Positions 15,535-23,726 of a DNA stretch of 36,191 bases are shown here, piece by piece; position 1 is the stretch's first letter; each line of letters begins with the position of its first letter. Source of the DNA: Syntrophaceae bacterium (lineage in GTDB: Bacteria; Desulfobacterota; Syntrophia; Syntrophales; UBA2185); the NCBI GenBank assembly GCA_003142295.1, contig PLLV01000163.1, positions 1-36,191 of the forward strand, written 5' to 3'. The notes under the pieces are model-generated. The model worked only from the letters and a program-made list of their open reading frames with translations, did not search any database and was not told the DNA's origin. Made by a program: the position numbers and the translations under genes.

Positions 15535-15984
15535 ATGATAGAAGAAATTGGAGTGCATATTCAAAAGCTGCCTGGTTATTTGGACATATCGCTTCCTCGA
15601 TACATGACGGAACATTCAGCAGGCTTGGATATCTATGCAGCTGTGGAGACAGATGAGTTAATATTTCCTGGGCAGAGGAAGATAATTCCTACAGGCATAG
15701 CGATTGCACTGCCGGAAGGCTATGAAGCAGAAATAAGACCCCGAAGCGGCCTTGCCATAAAAAATGGTGTGACGCTGGTTAATTCTCCGGGAACCATTGA
15801 CGCGGATTACCGTGGCGAGATCGGCATTATACTGATTAACCATGGGCAAGAGCCCTTTGTCATCAGGCGTGGTGATCGCATCGCACAGATGATAATACAC
15901 AGGGTCTGCAAAGTTTCATGGATAGAGTGTCAGCAACTTGATGCAACCAGTAGAGGGGATGGGGGTTTCGGCCATAGTAAGTAA
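15535..15984 (+). CDS. dut: dUTP diphosphatase (dUTPase)
   Basis: Hydrolyses dUTP to dUMP and PPi, keeping uracil out of DNA and supplying dTMP synthesis. 149 aa trimeric-type enzyme with all five motifs: HSAGLDIYAAV (1), IRPRSGLAIKNG (2), NSPGTIDADYRGEIGIILIN (3), RRGDRIAQMIIH (4) and SRGDGGFGHS (5). Motif 5 has GDGGFGHS where most have G.GGFGSTG. It follows the M16 gene after 40 bases with no clear ribosome site. Confidence 0.97.
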   Translation: MIEEIGVHIQKLPGYLDISLPRYMTEHSAGLDIYAAVETDELIFPGQRKIIPTGIAIALPEGYEAEIRPRSGLAIKNGVTLVNSPGTIDADYRGEIGIILINHGQEPFVIRRGDRIAQMIIHRVCKVSWIECQQLDATSRGDGGFGHSK

Positions 15985-16001
15985 GTAAGGGTGAGCGCTT
16001 C

Positions 16002-17180
16002 ATGAAGAAATTCAGAGTAAATAAAACATACAAAGAGATCAACGAGAAGATCAAGAAAGGAAAGGCTGTTGTCGCAACAGCTGAAGAGATGATCAATATT
16101 GTTGAGAAACATGGTCATGTTGAAGGAGCCCGGAGAATAGACGTTGTCACGACTGGAACATTCGCTCCCATGTGCTCATCTGGAGCTTTTCTGAACTTCG
16201 GCCATACGGCTCCCAGAATAAGAGCCTCCAGAGTATGGTTAAACGATGTGCTTGCATACGGCGGCATCGCTGCAGTGGACTGCTACATAGGAGCAACTGA
16301 GGTGGCCGAGGGGGATCCCTTGAATAGCGTCTATCCGGGGGAATTTAACTATGGAGGCGGGCATGTGATCGAAGACCTAGTGGCAGGCAATGTAATCAGA
16401 TTGCGTGCCGAAGGGTATGGGACCGACTGCTATCCTGCCCGTAGATATGAAAAGAATATAACGATTAATGATCTACGAGATGCAATTCTGTTCAACCCCC
16501 GGAATGCTTATCAGAATTACAATTGTGCCGTAAACATGTCTGATAAAACAATTTATACTTATATGGGGGTGTTGAGGCCCCGCATGGCCAACGCCAATTA
16601 CGCTACAGCGGGCCAGTTAAGCCCTCTATTTAACGATCCCCACTACATGACGATCGGTATCGGGACGAGAATATTTTTAGGAGGAGCTCAAGGTTATGTG
16701 GCCTGGCAGGGCACACAGCATAATCCGAACGTTAAGAGAGGTAAACACGGCGTCCCTAAAGAAGGGGCCGGAACGATTTCAGCAATAGGTAACCTTAAAG
16801 AGATGACGCCCCGCTGGCTTGTGGGTGCCAGCATATTAGGGTATGGGGTTTCCCTGTATGTCGGCATAGGCATTCCCATACCGGTTTTGAATGAAGAGAT
16901 GGCAAAGTACACGGCGGTTAAAGATGAGAATATATATACGCAGGTCTATGACTATAGCATGGATTATCCGAAGGGTGGTGCTCTCAAAAGCCTCGGAGAG
17001 ATGAGCTACAAGCAACTCCGTTCCGGCGAGATCGTAATAAATGGTAAAAAGGTTATTACAGCATCCTTATCAAGTTATTACAAGGCGAAGGAAATTGCAC
17101 ATATCCTCAAGGAGTGGATTGAACGCGGGGATTTCCTCCTCGGGGAACCCCAACAGTGCCTGCCTTCTGTGATTATTTAA
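16002..17180 (+). CDS. Homocysteine biosynthesis protein (HcyBio / DUF39 family)
   Basis: A 392 aa protein of the DUF39/COG1900 family, shown genetically in methanogens and some sulfate reducers to be needed for making homocysteine from aspartate semialdehyde and sulfide. Family motifs: VVTTGTFAPMCSSGAFLNFGH, PRIRASRVWLNDVLAYGGIAAVD with DCYIGAT, NYGGGHVIEDLV, and GIGTRIFLGGAQGYVAWQGTQHNP. The Cys residues in MCSSGAF and DCYIG are conserved positions I would expect to be functional. Many archaeal relatives carry C-terminal CBS domains; this protein ends after the DUF39 core (GDFLLGEPQQCLPS). No partner ferredoxin/NIL-domain gene is adjacent. It implies a sulfide-based route to methionine in this organism (inference). 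Confidence 0.9.
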   Translation: MKKFRVNKTYKEINEKIKKGKAVVATAEEMINIVEKHGHVEGARRIDVVTTGTFAPMCSSGAFLNFGHTAPRIRASRVWLNDVLAYGGIAAVDCYIGATEVAEGDPLNSVYPGEFNYGGGHVIEDLVAGNVIRLRAEGYGTDCYPARRYEKNITINDLRDAILFNPRNAYQNYNCAVNMSDKTIYTYMGVLRPRMANANYATAGQLSPLFNDPHYMTIGIGTRIFLGGAQGYVAWQGTQHNPNVKRGKHGVPKEGAGTISAIGNLKEMTPRWLVGASILGYGVSLYVGIGIPIPVLNEEMAKYTAVKDENIYTQVYDYSMDYPKGGALKSLGEMSYKQLRSGEIVINGKKVITASLSSYYKAKEIAHILKEWIERGDFLLGEPQQCLPSVII

Positions 17181-17183
17181 TTA

Positions 17184-17203
17184 CTGGCTTTGCAAGAAGC
17201 CAG
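17184..17203. other. Stem-loop after the HcyBio gene
   Basis: CTGGCTT (17184-17190), loop TGCAAG, AAGCCAG (17197-17203): a perfect 7-bp hairpin four bases after the stop. No T-run follows, so it may be a 3'-end stabiliser or a Rho-associated end rather than an intrinsic terminator. A second stem (TCCCG/CGGGA, 17275-17295) lies further on. Confidence 0.4.
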
Positions 17204-17318
17204 AAGCGCAAATAAGACCCTTACTGACAATTGTTAAGTATATAATATCGTTAAATTTGCTTTTAACAACCGCATCCCGGAACGATAAGGCGGGACATTT
17301 TGCAAGACTACCATTTTT

Positions 17319-17334
17319 ATTAATGTTCATTAAT
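17319..17334. promoter_or_regulatory. Palindrome upstream of the HTH gene (possible operator 1)
   Basis: ATTAATG-TT-CATTAAT, a perfect 7-bp inverted repeat with a 2-base spacer, 36-51 bases upstream of the -35 of the candidate promoter. AT-rich, so chance is possible, but it pairs with a second palindrome nearer the promoter. Confidence 0.4.
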
Positions 17335-17353
17335 ATTAAAAAATATTGCATAT

Positions 17354-17371
17354 AAGTGATATTAATCACTT
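17354..17371. promoter_or_regulatory. Palindrome abutting the -35 box (possible operator 2)
   Basis: AAGTGAT-ATTA-ATCACTT, a perfect 7-bp inverted repeat whose right arm overlaps the first two bases of the TTGACA -35 hexamer. This is the classic position for repression by a dimeric helix-turn-helix protein, and the next gene encodes one; autoregulation is the simplest reading (inference). Confidence 0.5.
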
Positions 17372-17398
17372 GACATAATTTATTTTTGGTATCATAAA
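17370..17398 (+). promoter_or_regulatory. Sigma-70-type promoter for the HTH-ftsB(-pil) genes
   Basis: TTGACA (17370-17375), 17-base spacer, CATAAA (17393-17398; 4 of 6 to TATAAT). Start of transcription would be near 17405, about 20 bases before the HTH gene ATG. Confidence 0.55.
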
Positions 17399-17423
17399 TT
17401 TGCATCAAGGCCGTTTTTCATAC

Positions 17424-17636
17424 ATGAGAATGAAGATGAAAAAAAATAAAGTTAAACAGTTCCGGGAAGCTATCCCTTTAAGCATTGCCGAGCTCGCAAG
17501 AAAGGCGGACTTAGCTCCCCAGACCGTAACAAAGATGGAAAAAGGATTGCCAACAAGAAAGTACTCCGAACTGAAGGTCGCGAAGGCGTTACAGAAAAAA
17601 TACGAAGACGTTTTTTTGTCGGATAAGGATATTTAG
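17424..17636 (+). CDS. Small XRE-like helix-turn-helix protein
   Basis: About 70 aa. The core reads VKQFREAIPLSIAELARKADLAPQTVTKMEKG, a Cro/CI (XRE)-type HTH: SIAELARKADLAPQTVTKME fits helix 2-turn-helix 3, followed by SELKVAKALQKKYEDVF. It has no ligand or partner domain, so it is probably a simple DNA-binding dimer. I chose ATG 17424 (MRMKMKKNK); the ORF-track TTG at 17400 would lie upstream of the predicted transcription start. Its promoter is overlapped by a perfect palindrome, suggesting self-repression. Fifty bases later comes ftsB, then pilMNOPQ; whether it controls them is unknown. Confidence 0.7.
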   Translation: MRMKMKKNKVKQFREAIPLSIAELARKADLAPQTVTKMEKGLPTRKYSELKVAKALQKKYEDVFLSDKDI

Positions 17637-17686
17637 TATATTTTTTGCAAAATATCTTGACGGCTTGTTGGAGACCAGCACTTAGA

Positions 17687-17953
17687 ATGAAAGTAGGAAG
17701 GTATCTTGTTGTATTTATCTTTGTGATGAGTATGCTCATCACCTTTGGCAAGCGGGGGCTCGTCGATAACTATGCCATGAAAGAACGGTTAATGGCTCTT
17801 AAGAAGTCGAATCAGGATATTTCCCTTGAAAACAAGGAATTGAGTAGAAAAGTGATGTTGCTCAGGGGCGACCTTCAATATCTGGAGATGCTCGCGCGAA
17901 ACGAACTTGGCATGGTCAGAAAGGGAGACCTCATCTATCGATATATGAAATGA
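17687..17953 (+). CDS. ftsB: Septum formation initiator family protein (FtsB/DivIC-like)
   Basis: Short bitopic division protein, about 88 aa from ATG 17687 (MKVGRYLVVFIF...). A membrane helix (about residues 4-22: GRYLVVFIFVMSMLITFG) is followed by a coiled coil (MKERLMALKKSNQDISLENKELSRKVMLL) and the family ending (LEMLARNELGMVRKGDLIYRY). FtsB-type proteins bridge FtsL and FtsQ at the septum in the inner membrane. The ORF-track start (TTG 17645) adds 14 residues before the membrane helix and is less likely. Located between the HTH gene and pilM, 37 bases before the latter. Confidence 0.85.
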   Translation: MKVGRYLVVFIFVMSMLITFGKRGLVDNYAMKERLMALKKSNQDISLENKELSRKVMLLRGDLQYLEMLARNELGMVRKGDLIYRYMK

Positions 17954-17990
17954 ACCTACATGAGAGAAAAGAACCAGGCACGGTGATCCT

Positions 17991-19106
17991 ATGTTTGACG
18001 TCAAAAATTTGTTAGCACGCGGCAAAAAGATATTCAGGTTTGACCTGTTTCCAGCCAGCAAGAGCCTGGTCGGGCTTGACATAGGATCAAGCGCTATAAA
18101 GCTTGCTGAAATAGTCGAAACACCAAAGGGATTCATCCTTTCTCGGTTTTCCCAGATACCTCTGGCAATGGGTGTAATAGTGGATGGAGTGCCTGTAGAA
18201 CAGCAGGAATTGGCCATAAAAATAAAGCAACTATTCAAACAGTCCGGCTGCAAAAGGAAGTCCATAGTTACCTCTCTTTCAGGACACTCCGTCATCATTA
18301 AAAAAGTAAACTTCCCCACGATGGATGAAGCAGAATTGAGTTACCTGATAAAAGATGAAGCAGGCAAATATTTACCTTTTGATAGCATGGAGGCGGTGAG
18401 CTACGATTTTCAAGTCCTCGGTGAAAATGAATTCAACCCTAATCAGATGGATGTTATTATTGTTGCAGCAAAGAATGAAATCGTAAACTCCTATGCCGAT
18501 GTCATTCAGCAGGCAGGATATTCGCCGGTTATCATGGACGTAGATTCCTTCGCACTGGAGACCATGTATGAAGAGAATTACGATTTTGAAGACAATGAAA
18601 TGGTCATCCTTGTCAATATCGGAGCGAGTATCACGAATATAAATGTACTCAGGGGCGGTACCTCGGTCTTTACCAGAGATTTTATGCTGGCAGGAAATTC
18701 CATAACTGAAGCCCTCAGGCAGAAGATGGGGATCGCCTTTGAAGAGGCTGAGAGAATTAAGATCGAAGGTCCCGACGGTAACGAAGCTGCAGAAAAGGAA
18801 TTCCGGGAAAGTCTCCTTCATTATGCCGACCCGATCTGTTCGGAAATTGAGAGGTCCGTCGATTATTTCAGGTCAACCTATGGGGGGGAATATTTGAAAC
18901 GCATTCTCCTCGCCGGTGGAAGTGCAAGAATTCCGGGCATAGCGAGCGACCTGACGCAGAGGCTCGGCATTGAAGCGGGAATCGCCAATCCCTTTAAAAA
19001 AATAGGCTACGATAAAAAGGCCCTGAGTCAGGCTACGATTGAAGAGATTACACCCATCGCTGCTGTCGGAGTCGGACTGGCGCTGAGAAAAGTTGGTGAC
19101 AAATGA
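17991..19106 (+). CDS. pilM: Type IV pilus assembly protein PilM
   Basis: Actin-like cytoplasmic ATP-binding protein that binds the N-terminal tail of PilN and links the alignment complex to the pilus motor. 371 aa; motifs VGLDIGSSAIKLAEI (phosphate 1), VSYDFQVLGENE, VILVNIGASITNINVLRGG (phosphate 2) and ILLAGGSARIPGI (adenosine site). First gene of the pilMNOPQ run; its stop overlaps the pilN start by 4 bases (ATGA), showing translational coupling. An FtsA assignment is excluded by this context and the PilM-type N-terminus. Confidence 0.96.
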   Translation: MFDVKNLLARGKKIFRFDLFPASKSLVGLDIGSSAIKLAEIVETPKGFILSRFSQIPLAMGVIVDGVPVEQQELAIKIKQLFKQSGCKRKSIVTSLSGHSVIIKKVNFPTMDEAELSYLIKDEAGKYLPFDSMEAVSYDFQVLGENEFNPNQMDVIIVAAKNEIVNSYADVIQQAGYSPVIMDVDSFALETMYEENYDFEDNEMVILVNIGASITNINVLRGGTSVFTRDFMLAGNSITEALRQKMGIAFEEAERIKIEGPDGNEAAEKEFRESLLHYADPICSEIERSVDYFRSTYGGEYLKRILLAGGSARIPGIASDLTQRLGIEAGIANPFKKIGYDKKALSQATIEEITPIAAVGVGLALRKVGDK

Positions 19107-19651
19107 TCAGAATTAATCTTCTTCCCTACCGGGAAAGGGAAAAGATGGAAGATCTGACTCGTCAGATTGTTATCATTGTCATTACCTTCGTCGTCTTTCT
19201 CATCGTCATTGGTTCCTTCCAACTTTATCTCAGTATAAGCACAAGTAGCCTCGAGAAAAACATAAAACTCCAGGAGGAGGAACTTGCTCGTCTGACAAAG
19301 ACTATAGGCGACATAGAAGAGTATAAATTGAACAAGACGACCCTGGAGAGAAAACTCGCCATAATCAACAACCTCGAAGAAAACCGTCTGGCGCCTGTTA
19401 TGATGCTTGACGAACTTTCGCTACTGGTTCCTGTAAAGGATGTCTGGCTCGATAAAATCTCAGAGAGAGGTTCAGAAATTACCATGGATGGCATGGCGAT
19501 AAACAATATCGCCGTTGCGCACTTTATGAAGAATCTCTCTGGAGCCAACTTTGTCAAGACTGTCGATCTGTTATCCACCAGGGAAAAAGAAATCTCTGGC
19601 ATGAAATTGCAACAATTCGTTATATCTTGTGTGAAAAAAAAGGTTCCATAA
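19103..19651 (+). CDS. pilN: Type IV pilus assembly protein PilN
   Basis: Bitopic inner-membrane protein of the PilMNOP alignment complex. The first residues MIRINLLPYRE are the conserved cytoplasmic tail that docks into PilM. A membrane helix follows (about residues 21-42: QIVIIVITFVVFLIVIGSFQLYL), then a coiled coil and a ferredoxin-like periplasmic domain. 182 aa, normal length. ATGA overlap with pilM; pilO starts 4 bases later. Confidence 0.95.
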   Translation: MIRINLLPYREREKMEDLTRQIVIIVITFVVFLIVIGSFQLYLSISTSSLEKNIKLQEEELARLTKTIGDIEEYKLNKTTLERKLAIINNLEENRLAPVMMLDELSLLVPVKDVWLDKISERGSEITMDGMAINNIAVAHFMKNLSGANFVKTVDLLSTREKEISGMKLQQFVISCVKKKVP

Positions 19652-19655
19652 TTAG

Positions 19656-20366
19656 ATGGCTATCACTTTCGATGAGATAAAGAAATGGTCCCCAAAGCGT
19701 AAGGCAATGGCTCTTGGCATTATTTATTTGCTTTTGGGTGGTGCATATTATTCTCTTTTTATGCAATCATCAATGGATCAGAAAGGGTCTCTGGAAACGA
19801 AGCTTTCCGAGCTCCATGAGCAAGTCCAGGAAAAAGAACGCCTGGCATCCCAAAAGGGCAAATATGTGAGAGAGGTTAATGTCCTGAGGGAAGCATTCAA
19901 GATTGCTCTGACGAAGCTGCCTGACCAGCGTGAGATACCGGGTCTCTTATATGCTGTTGCCCAGGCCGGGAAAGATTCCGGCGTAGATTTTATCCTTTTC
20001 GAACCGAAACAAGCGGAAAAGAAACCCCGGGAAGCAGAAGATCTCGGAGTAAAGCCGCCGGCTGCAAAAGCCGCAGCACAAAAGCCGGGTGACAAGAAAC
20101 GTGTCGATACACCGAACCCACAGGAAGAGCAGTTTTACGAGGAGATACCAGTTAGAGTGACGGTCAGTGGAGGCTTTCACAGCATGTTGGCTTTTTTTGA
20201 GAAGGTCGCGAAGCTTCCCAGGATCGTCAACATTGAAGATATATCGATGTCAGTGCCAGAAACGAAGGACGTAAGACGGGGGCGGCTTATTGTCACGAAC
20301 TGTGTGATAAAGACTTACATGTTCCTCGAAAAAATGGATGAAAAAAAAGCTGATGAAAAAAAATAG
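19656..20366 (+). CDS. pilO: Type IV pilus assembly protein PilO
   Basis: Bitopic inner-membrane partner of PilN. 236 aa: short cytoplasmic start, membrane helix (about residues 16-33: AMALGIIYLLLGGAYYSL), coiled coil (KLSELHEQVQEKERLASQKG), a conserved LPDQREIPGLLYAVAQAGKDSGVDF stretch, then a low-complexity Lys/Ala/Pro insert (about 115-155) and the domain VRVTVSGGFHSMLAFFEKVAKLPRIVNIEDI. The C-terminus ends in a Lys-rich tail within which pilP starts, overlapping by 29 bases. Confidence 0.95.
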   Translation: MAITFDEIKKWSPKRKAMALGIIYLLLGGAYYSLFMQSSMDQKGSLETKLSELHEQVQEKERLASQKGKYVREVNVLREAFKIALTKLPDQREIPGLLYAVAQAGKDSGVDFILFEPKQAEKKPREAEDLGVKPPAAKAAAQKPGDKKRVDTPNPQEEQFYEEIPVRVTVSGGFHSMLAFFEKVAKLPRIVNIEDISMSVPETKDVRRGRLIVTNCVIKTYMFLEKMDEKKADEKK

Positions 20367-20889
20367 ACCCCTGTTTTGTGTAATGCGAATCCTTCTGGCC
20401 TCAATTGCCGTTCTGTGGCTTTCAGTATCTATATCTATAGCCGCACTCCCGCAATCAACCGAAACAAAAGCGCCGGGTGCCGGCGTGGCTGAAACGAAGA
20501 TCCCCGATGTCAAAACGGCCCCCGCATACAAATATAACCCCATTGGAAAGCCCGATCCCTTTAAACCTTTCATAGAACAGGATCTGAGCCCGAAAAAAAA
20601 GACTGAATCAAAAACCCTGCCCATTTCACCTCTCCAAAGGGAAGGTATTGATAATTTCAGGCTCGTTGGCGTCTCCGGTGATAACCATCACAGAATAGCT
20701 ATCGTCCAGGATGTTAAAGGTAAATCCTACCCCATTTTTCTGGGAACCTATATCGGCCAAAAAGGCGGCAGGGTAGTGGAGATACTCCCAGACCGCATCA
20801 TTATTGAAGAAAAAATGAAAGTAGAGGACAAGCAGGCGAAGACAAAGAGACTGACAATAAAACTTCGCAAGGACGAAGGTGAGGAGTAA
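20338..20889 (+). CDS. pilP: Type IV pilus assembly protein PilP
   Basis: Periplasmic link between PilN/PilO and the secretin PilQ. 183 aa: signal-anchor-like N-terminus (VMRILLASIAVLWLSVSISIA), a flexible Pro/Lys-rich linker containing YNPIGKPDPFKPFI (a typical PilP segment), then the beta-domain (LVGVSGDNHHRIAIVQDVKGKSYPIFLGTYIG...VVEILPDRIIIEE). Unlike many PilP proteins I see no lipobox cysteine after the hydrophobic stretch, so it may not be a lipoprotein. Starts inside pilO; ATG 20383 is an alternative start. The stop is 2 bases from pilQ. Confidence 0.93.
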   Translation: MKKKLMKKNRPLFCVMRILLASIAVLWLSVSISIAALPQSTETKAPGAGVAETKIPDVKTAPAYKYNPIGKPDPFKPFIEQDLSPKKKTESKTLPISPLQREGIDNFRLVGVSGDNHHRIAIVQDVKGKSYPIFLGTYIGQKGGRVVEILPDRIIIEEKMKVEDKQAKTKRLTIKLRKDEGEE

Positions 20890-20891
20890 CC

Positions 20892-22661
20892 ATGAAAAAG
20901 AACATACCTTGGATTATAATTTTGATTGCTTCTGCAATATTTCTTGGCAATACCGAATATGCCGGGAGCGTTCCGCCGGAAGAGAAAACACCTCAGGAGG
21001 CTCCTGCAGCCAAGGTACAGGGCACAGATTTCGGGTACCTGGAAAATATAACATTAGACAGAATAAACGGCAAAGAGCGCCTCACCATTGTTTTATCCAA
21101 ACAGTCAGGTGTCGCTATTGAATCCATAGGCGGCAATGACCTATTGGTAAAAATGACAAATGTGTTTGTACCTGAGGAGCTCAAACGCACCCTGGGTGAA
21201 GGAAAGCTTTCCAATATAGTAAGTGTTGTGCCTTCCCAAAAGACAGTTGATGGCAAGCAATGGGCATTAATCACTATCGCTTTAAGAAAGCGCGTCCCTT
21301 ACAAGGTGAATCAGGAAGGGCAAAATGTCCTGATTGACTTCGATGTAAGAAGCCTTGCTGCCAAGTCGCCTGTGGCTGAGCAGAAAGCGCCAGACGTCCC
21401 TAAAGAATCGCAAAAAGCTGCGGAAGTTCCTAAAGAAGATATAACCCAAAGGCAGGCAAAGACTCCCTCTGGCGGTCCGGCGATATCGCTTGATTTTCAG
21501 GATGCAAATATTAAGACCGTCCTCAGATTGCTCTCCGAGGTGGGAGGAGTCACAATTGTATCCGGAGATGATGTCAAGGGGAACGTGACCGTGTACATGA
21601 AGAAGGTTCCCTGGAATCAGGCTCTTGATACCATTTTAGATGTCCAGGGTCTTGTCAAGAAGCAGATTGGTGACGTAATCAGTGTCATGACCATCGAGAG
21701 AATGAAAAAAGACGAGGCTGACCGGAGGGCGGGGGAGGAAGATCGTATCAAAGCCGAGACTATTGCGAAGAAAGCGGAACAGGATCGCCTCGAAGAGAGA
21801 GGGAAACTGCGACAGATATCCATAGAGGCAAAAATTGTGGAGGCCCAGGATGATTTCATCAGAAACCTCGGAGTAACGTGGGGCGGCGTATCATACAATT
21901 CTATGGGAAACTATTCCTATGGCTTGACGGCCGGCACAAACACAAACACCACCACGAGTCGTAGTATAACGTGGGGGTATCCAACAGATATTCCATTTCG
22001 AAATACGGATGGTACCATAATTCAGTCTGCTGCCCTTAATTATCCATCCTCGATATCATCACCGACATTCGGTCTCATCATAGGTGGGGCCAACGCCGTT
22101 CTTGAAGCCCAGATTCAGGCCCTGGAGACAAACAATGCAGGTAAAATCATTTCATCACCAAAAATTACCACCATGGATAATGTCAAAGCTACGATAAAAC
22201 AGGGACAGGAAATTCCCTTCGTTACAATAGACAAAGATGGAAACAGGAGTATCACCTTTAAGGAGGCTGTCCTGAAACTGGAGGTCAAACCTAAGATTAC
22301 GGCCGATGGCACCATTTCCATGGAGATCAAAGCGACAAATGACGCTGCGGACTACGCGCAGGCTGCCACGCTGGGAGGGAACCCGCCCATTAACAAGAGC
22401 GAGGTTGAGTCTAAGATTATCGTACAGGATGGAGATACGATAGTCATCGGGGGAATCCTTAAGACTCAGGATCAAAGAAACGTGTCCGGTGTTCCCTGGT
22501 TTATGAAGATACCTGTCTTGGGCTGGTTGTTCAAAACTGAGTCCATAACGAAACAGCGAAGACAGCTTATGGTATTTATCACCCCGAAGATAATAACAAA
22601 AGAAGATACGGGTGTCGACAAATTCGAAAGGCCGAAGGAACCCGAAAAACCTAAGGGATAG
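20892..22661 (+). CDS. pilQ: Type IV pilus secretin PilQ
   Basis: Outer-membrane secretin channel through which the pilus passes. 589 aa: signal peptide (KKNIPWIIILIASAIFLGNTEYA), one AMIN domain (about residues 45-155, peptidoglycan/polysaccharide binding), an STN/N0-type domain from about 195 (ISLDFQDANIKTVLRLLSE), an N1 segment rich in Glu/Lys/Arg, and the C-terminal secretin domain (LEAQIQALETNNAGKIISSPK, VPWFMKIPVLGWLFKTESI, LMVFITPKI). Shorter than gammaproteobacterial PilQ, which often has two AMIN domains. A strong ribosome site (GGTGAGGAG) precedes the ATG. Confidence 0.95.
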   Translation: MKKNIPWIIILIASAIFLGNTEYAGSVPPEEKTPQEAPAAKVQGTDFGYLENITLDRINGKERLTIVLSKQSGVAIESIGGNDLLVKMTNVFVPEELKRTLGEGKLSNIVSVVPSQKTVDGKQWALITIALRKRVPYKVNQEGQNVLIDFDVRSLAAKSPVAEQKAPDVPKESQKAAEVPKEDITQRQAKTPSGGPAISLDFQDANIKTVLRLLSEVGGVTIVSGDDVKGNVTVYMKKVPWNQALDTILDVQGLVKKQIGDVISVMTIERMKKDEADRRAGEEDRIKAETIAKKAEQDRLEERGKLRQISIEAKIVEAQDDFIRNLGVTWGGVSYNSMGNYSYGLTAGTNTNTTTSRSITWGYPTDIPFRNTDGTIIQSAALNYPSSISSPTFGLIIGGANAVLEAQIQALETNNAGKIISSPKITTMDNVKATIKQGQEIPFVTIDKDGNRSITFKEAVLKLEVKPKITADGTISMEIKATNDAADYAQAATLGGNPPINKSEVESKIIVQDGDTIVIGGILKTQDQRNVSGVPWFMKIPVLGWLFKTESITKQRRQLMVFITPKIITKEDTGVDKFERPKEPEKPKG

Positions 22662-22737
22662 GACTTTCCCGTTTCTTTGTAATCAAACGCGTGTCGACTT
22701 TCTTCTTCCCACACCACTCTTTTTACAACTAAGAGAT

Positions 22738-23523
22738 ATGAAAGTGAGCATGAACCGGTTAAACATAATAATACATGCCGCTCTTATGGCATGCGCTCTT
22801 GCCATCATGGCATGTGGGACAAGCCCATGGAATCAGGAACAGGCAGATGCCCACGTTAATGTCGGAGCTGCCTATTTGGGATCGGGACGATCTAATGATG
22901 CCTTAAAGGAATTTCTGGAGGCGGAAAAACTCTCGCCCCGGGATCCCAAAGTCCATTATTATATGGGGATTTCGTACCTCGAGAAAAGGCTTAATGACAA
23001 TGCTATCGATGAATTTAACAAGGCCCTGTCCTTGAAGCCCGACTATTCGGAGGCTCACAATTTTCTGGGGGTAATCTATCGCGATAAGAAACAATGGGAC
23101 ATGGCCATTGATGAATTTAAAAATGCCCTTGCCAATGTGCTCTACGAAACCCCTGACAAGGCAATATTCAACATGGGAACGGCCTATCACGGGAAGGGGG
23201 ATTATGAGAAGGCCCTGAAGATGTACGAAGAGGCGAAGAACAAGCAGCCGCATACAATCCCCGCCCCTGTGATAGACCTTAACATGGGGATAACCTGTTA
23301 TGCCAAGGGGGATTTGGAAAAGGCGGTTAGTTATTTCAAGGCATCCCTCAAGGCTGCCCCCTCTTTATTGGAATCCCACTACTGGTTAGGGCTGTGTTAT
23401 ATCAAACTGCATGACCCGGCAAAGGCAAAAGCAGAGTTCAAGGCCGTCATCGATATGACACCGGATTCGGAATTGGGGATAGAAGCCAAAAAGAGCCTCG
23501 ATTCCATAACGTCCTCCCGATAG
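22738..23523 (+). CDS. TPR lipoprotein, PilF/Tgl-like secretin pilotin
   Basis: About 261 aa with a lipoprotein signal (LAIMAC, Cys near residue 26) and at least five TPR units from ADAHVNVGAAYLGSGRSNDALKEFLEAEK onward (HYYMGISYLEKRLNDNAIDEF, AHNFLGVIYRDKKQWDMAIDEF, FNMGTAYHGKGDYEKALKMYEEA, NMGITCYAKGDLEKAVSYF, HYWLGLCYIKLHDPAKAKAEF). TPR lipoproteins of the PilF/PilW/Tgl group escort PilQ to the outer membrane and help it multimerise; position right after pilQ supports that role. The ORF-track start at 22612 would overlap pilQ; ATG 22738 or 22750 gives a proper signal peptide. Last gene of the plus-strand pil run. Confidence 0.85.
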   Translation: MKVSMNRLNIIIHAALMACALAIMACGTSPWNQEQADAHVNVGAAYLGSGRSNDALKEFLEAEKLSPRDPKVHYYMGISYLEKRLNDNAIDEFNKALSLKPDYSEAHNFLGVIYRDKKQWDMAIDEFKNALANVLYETPDKAIFNMGTAYHGKGDYEKALKMYEEAKNKQPHTIPAPVIDLNMGITCYAKGDLEKAVSYFKASLKAAPSLLESHYWLGLCYIKLHDPAKAKAEFKAVIDMTPDSELGIEAKKSLDSITSSR

Positions 23524-23667
23524 TCTGGCCGGCAAGACGAACCCTCCGTTCTTCTCGCTTTCATTGTGAGGACTTCGCAAAATTTCTTATTTGTTTCTCC
23601 CGCCCTATCTTACCCTGTCGTGTCGAGCCATTTACAAAAAACATTTCCTCCCCGGAAAATCCCCCTG

Positions 23668-23686
23668 CCCCCTTTTTCAAAGGGGG
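23668..23686. terminator. Long palindrome between convergent pil operons (REP-like / bidirectional terminator)
   Basis: CCCCCTTT-TTC-AAAGGGGG, a perfect 8-bp stem with a 3-base loop, followed on the plus strand by TTTGTT. It sits between the convergent ends of the PilF-like gene and pilY1. The surrounding text (AATCCCCCTG before it) resembles a dispersed palindromic element common in deltaproteobacterial genomes (recalled, not verified). It may act as a weak terminator in both directions. Confidence 0.5.
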
Positions 23687-23726
23687 TTTGTTCCCGATGC
23701 CGCGACCCGCATATTTTTTGAAGCTC

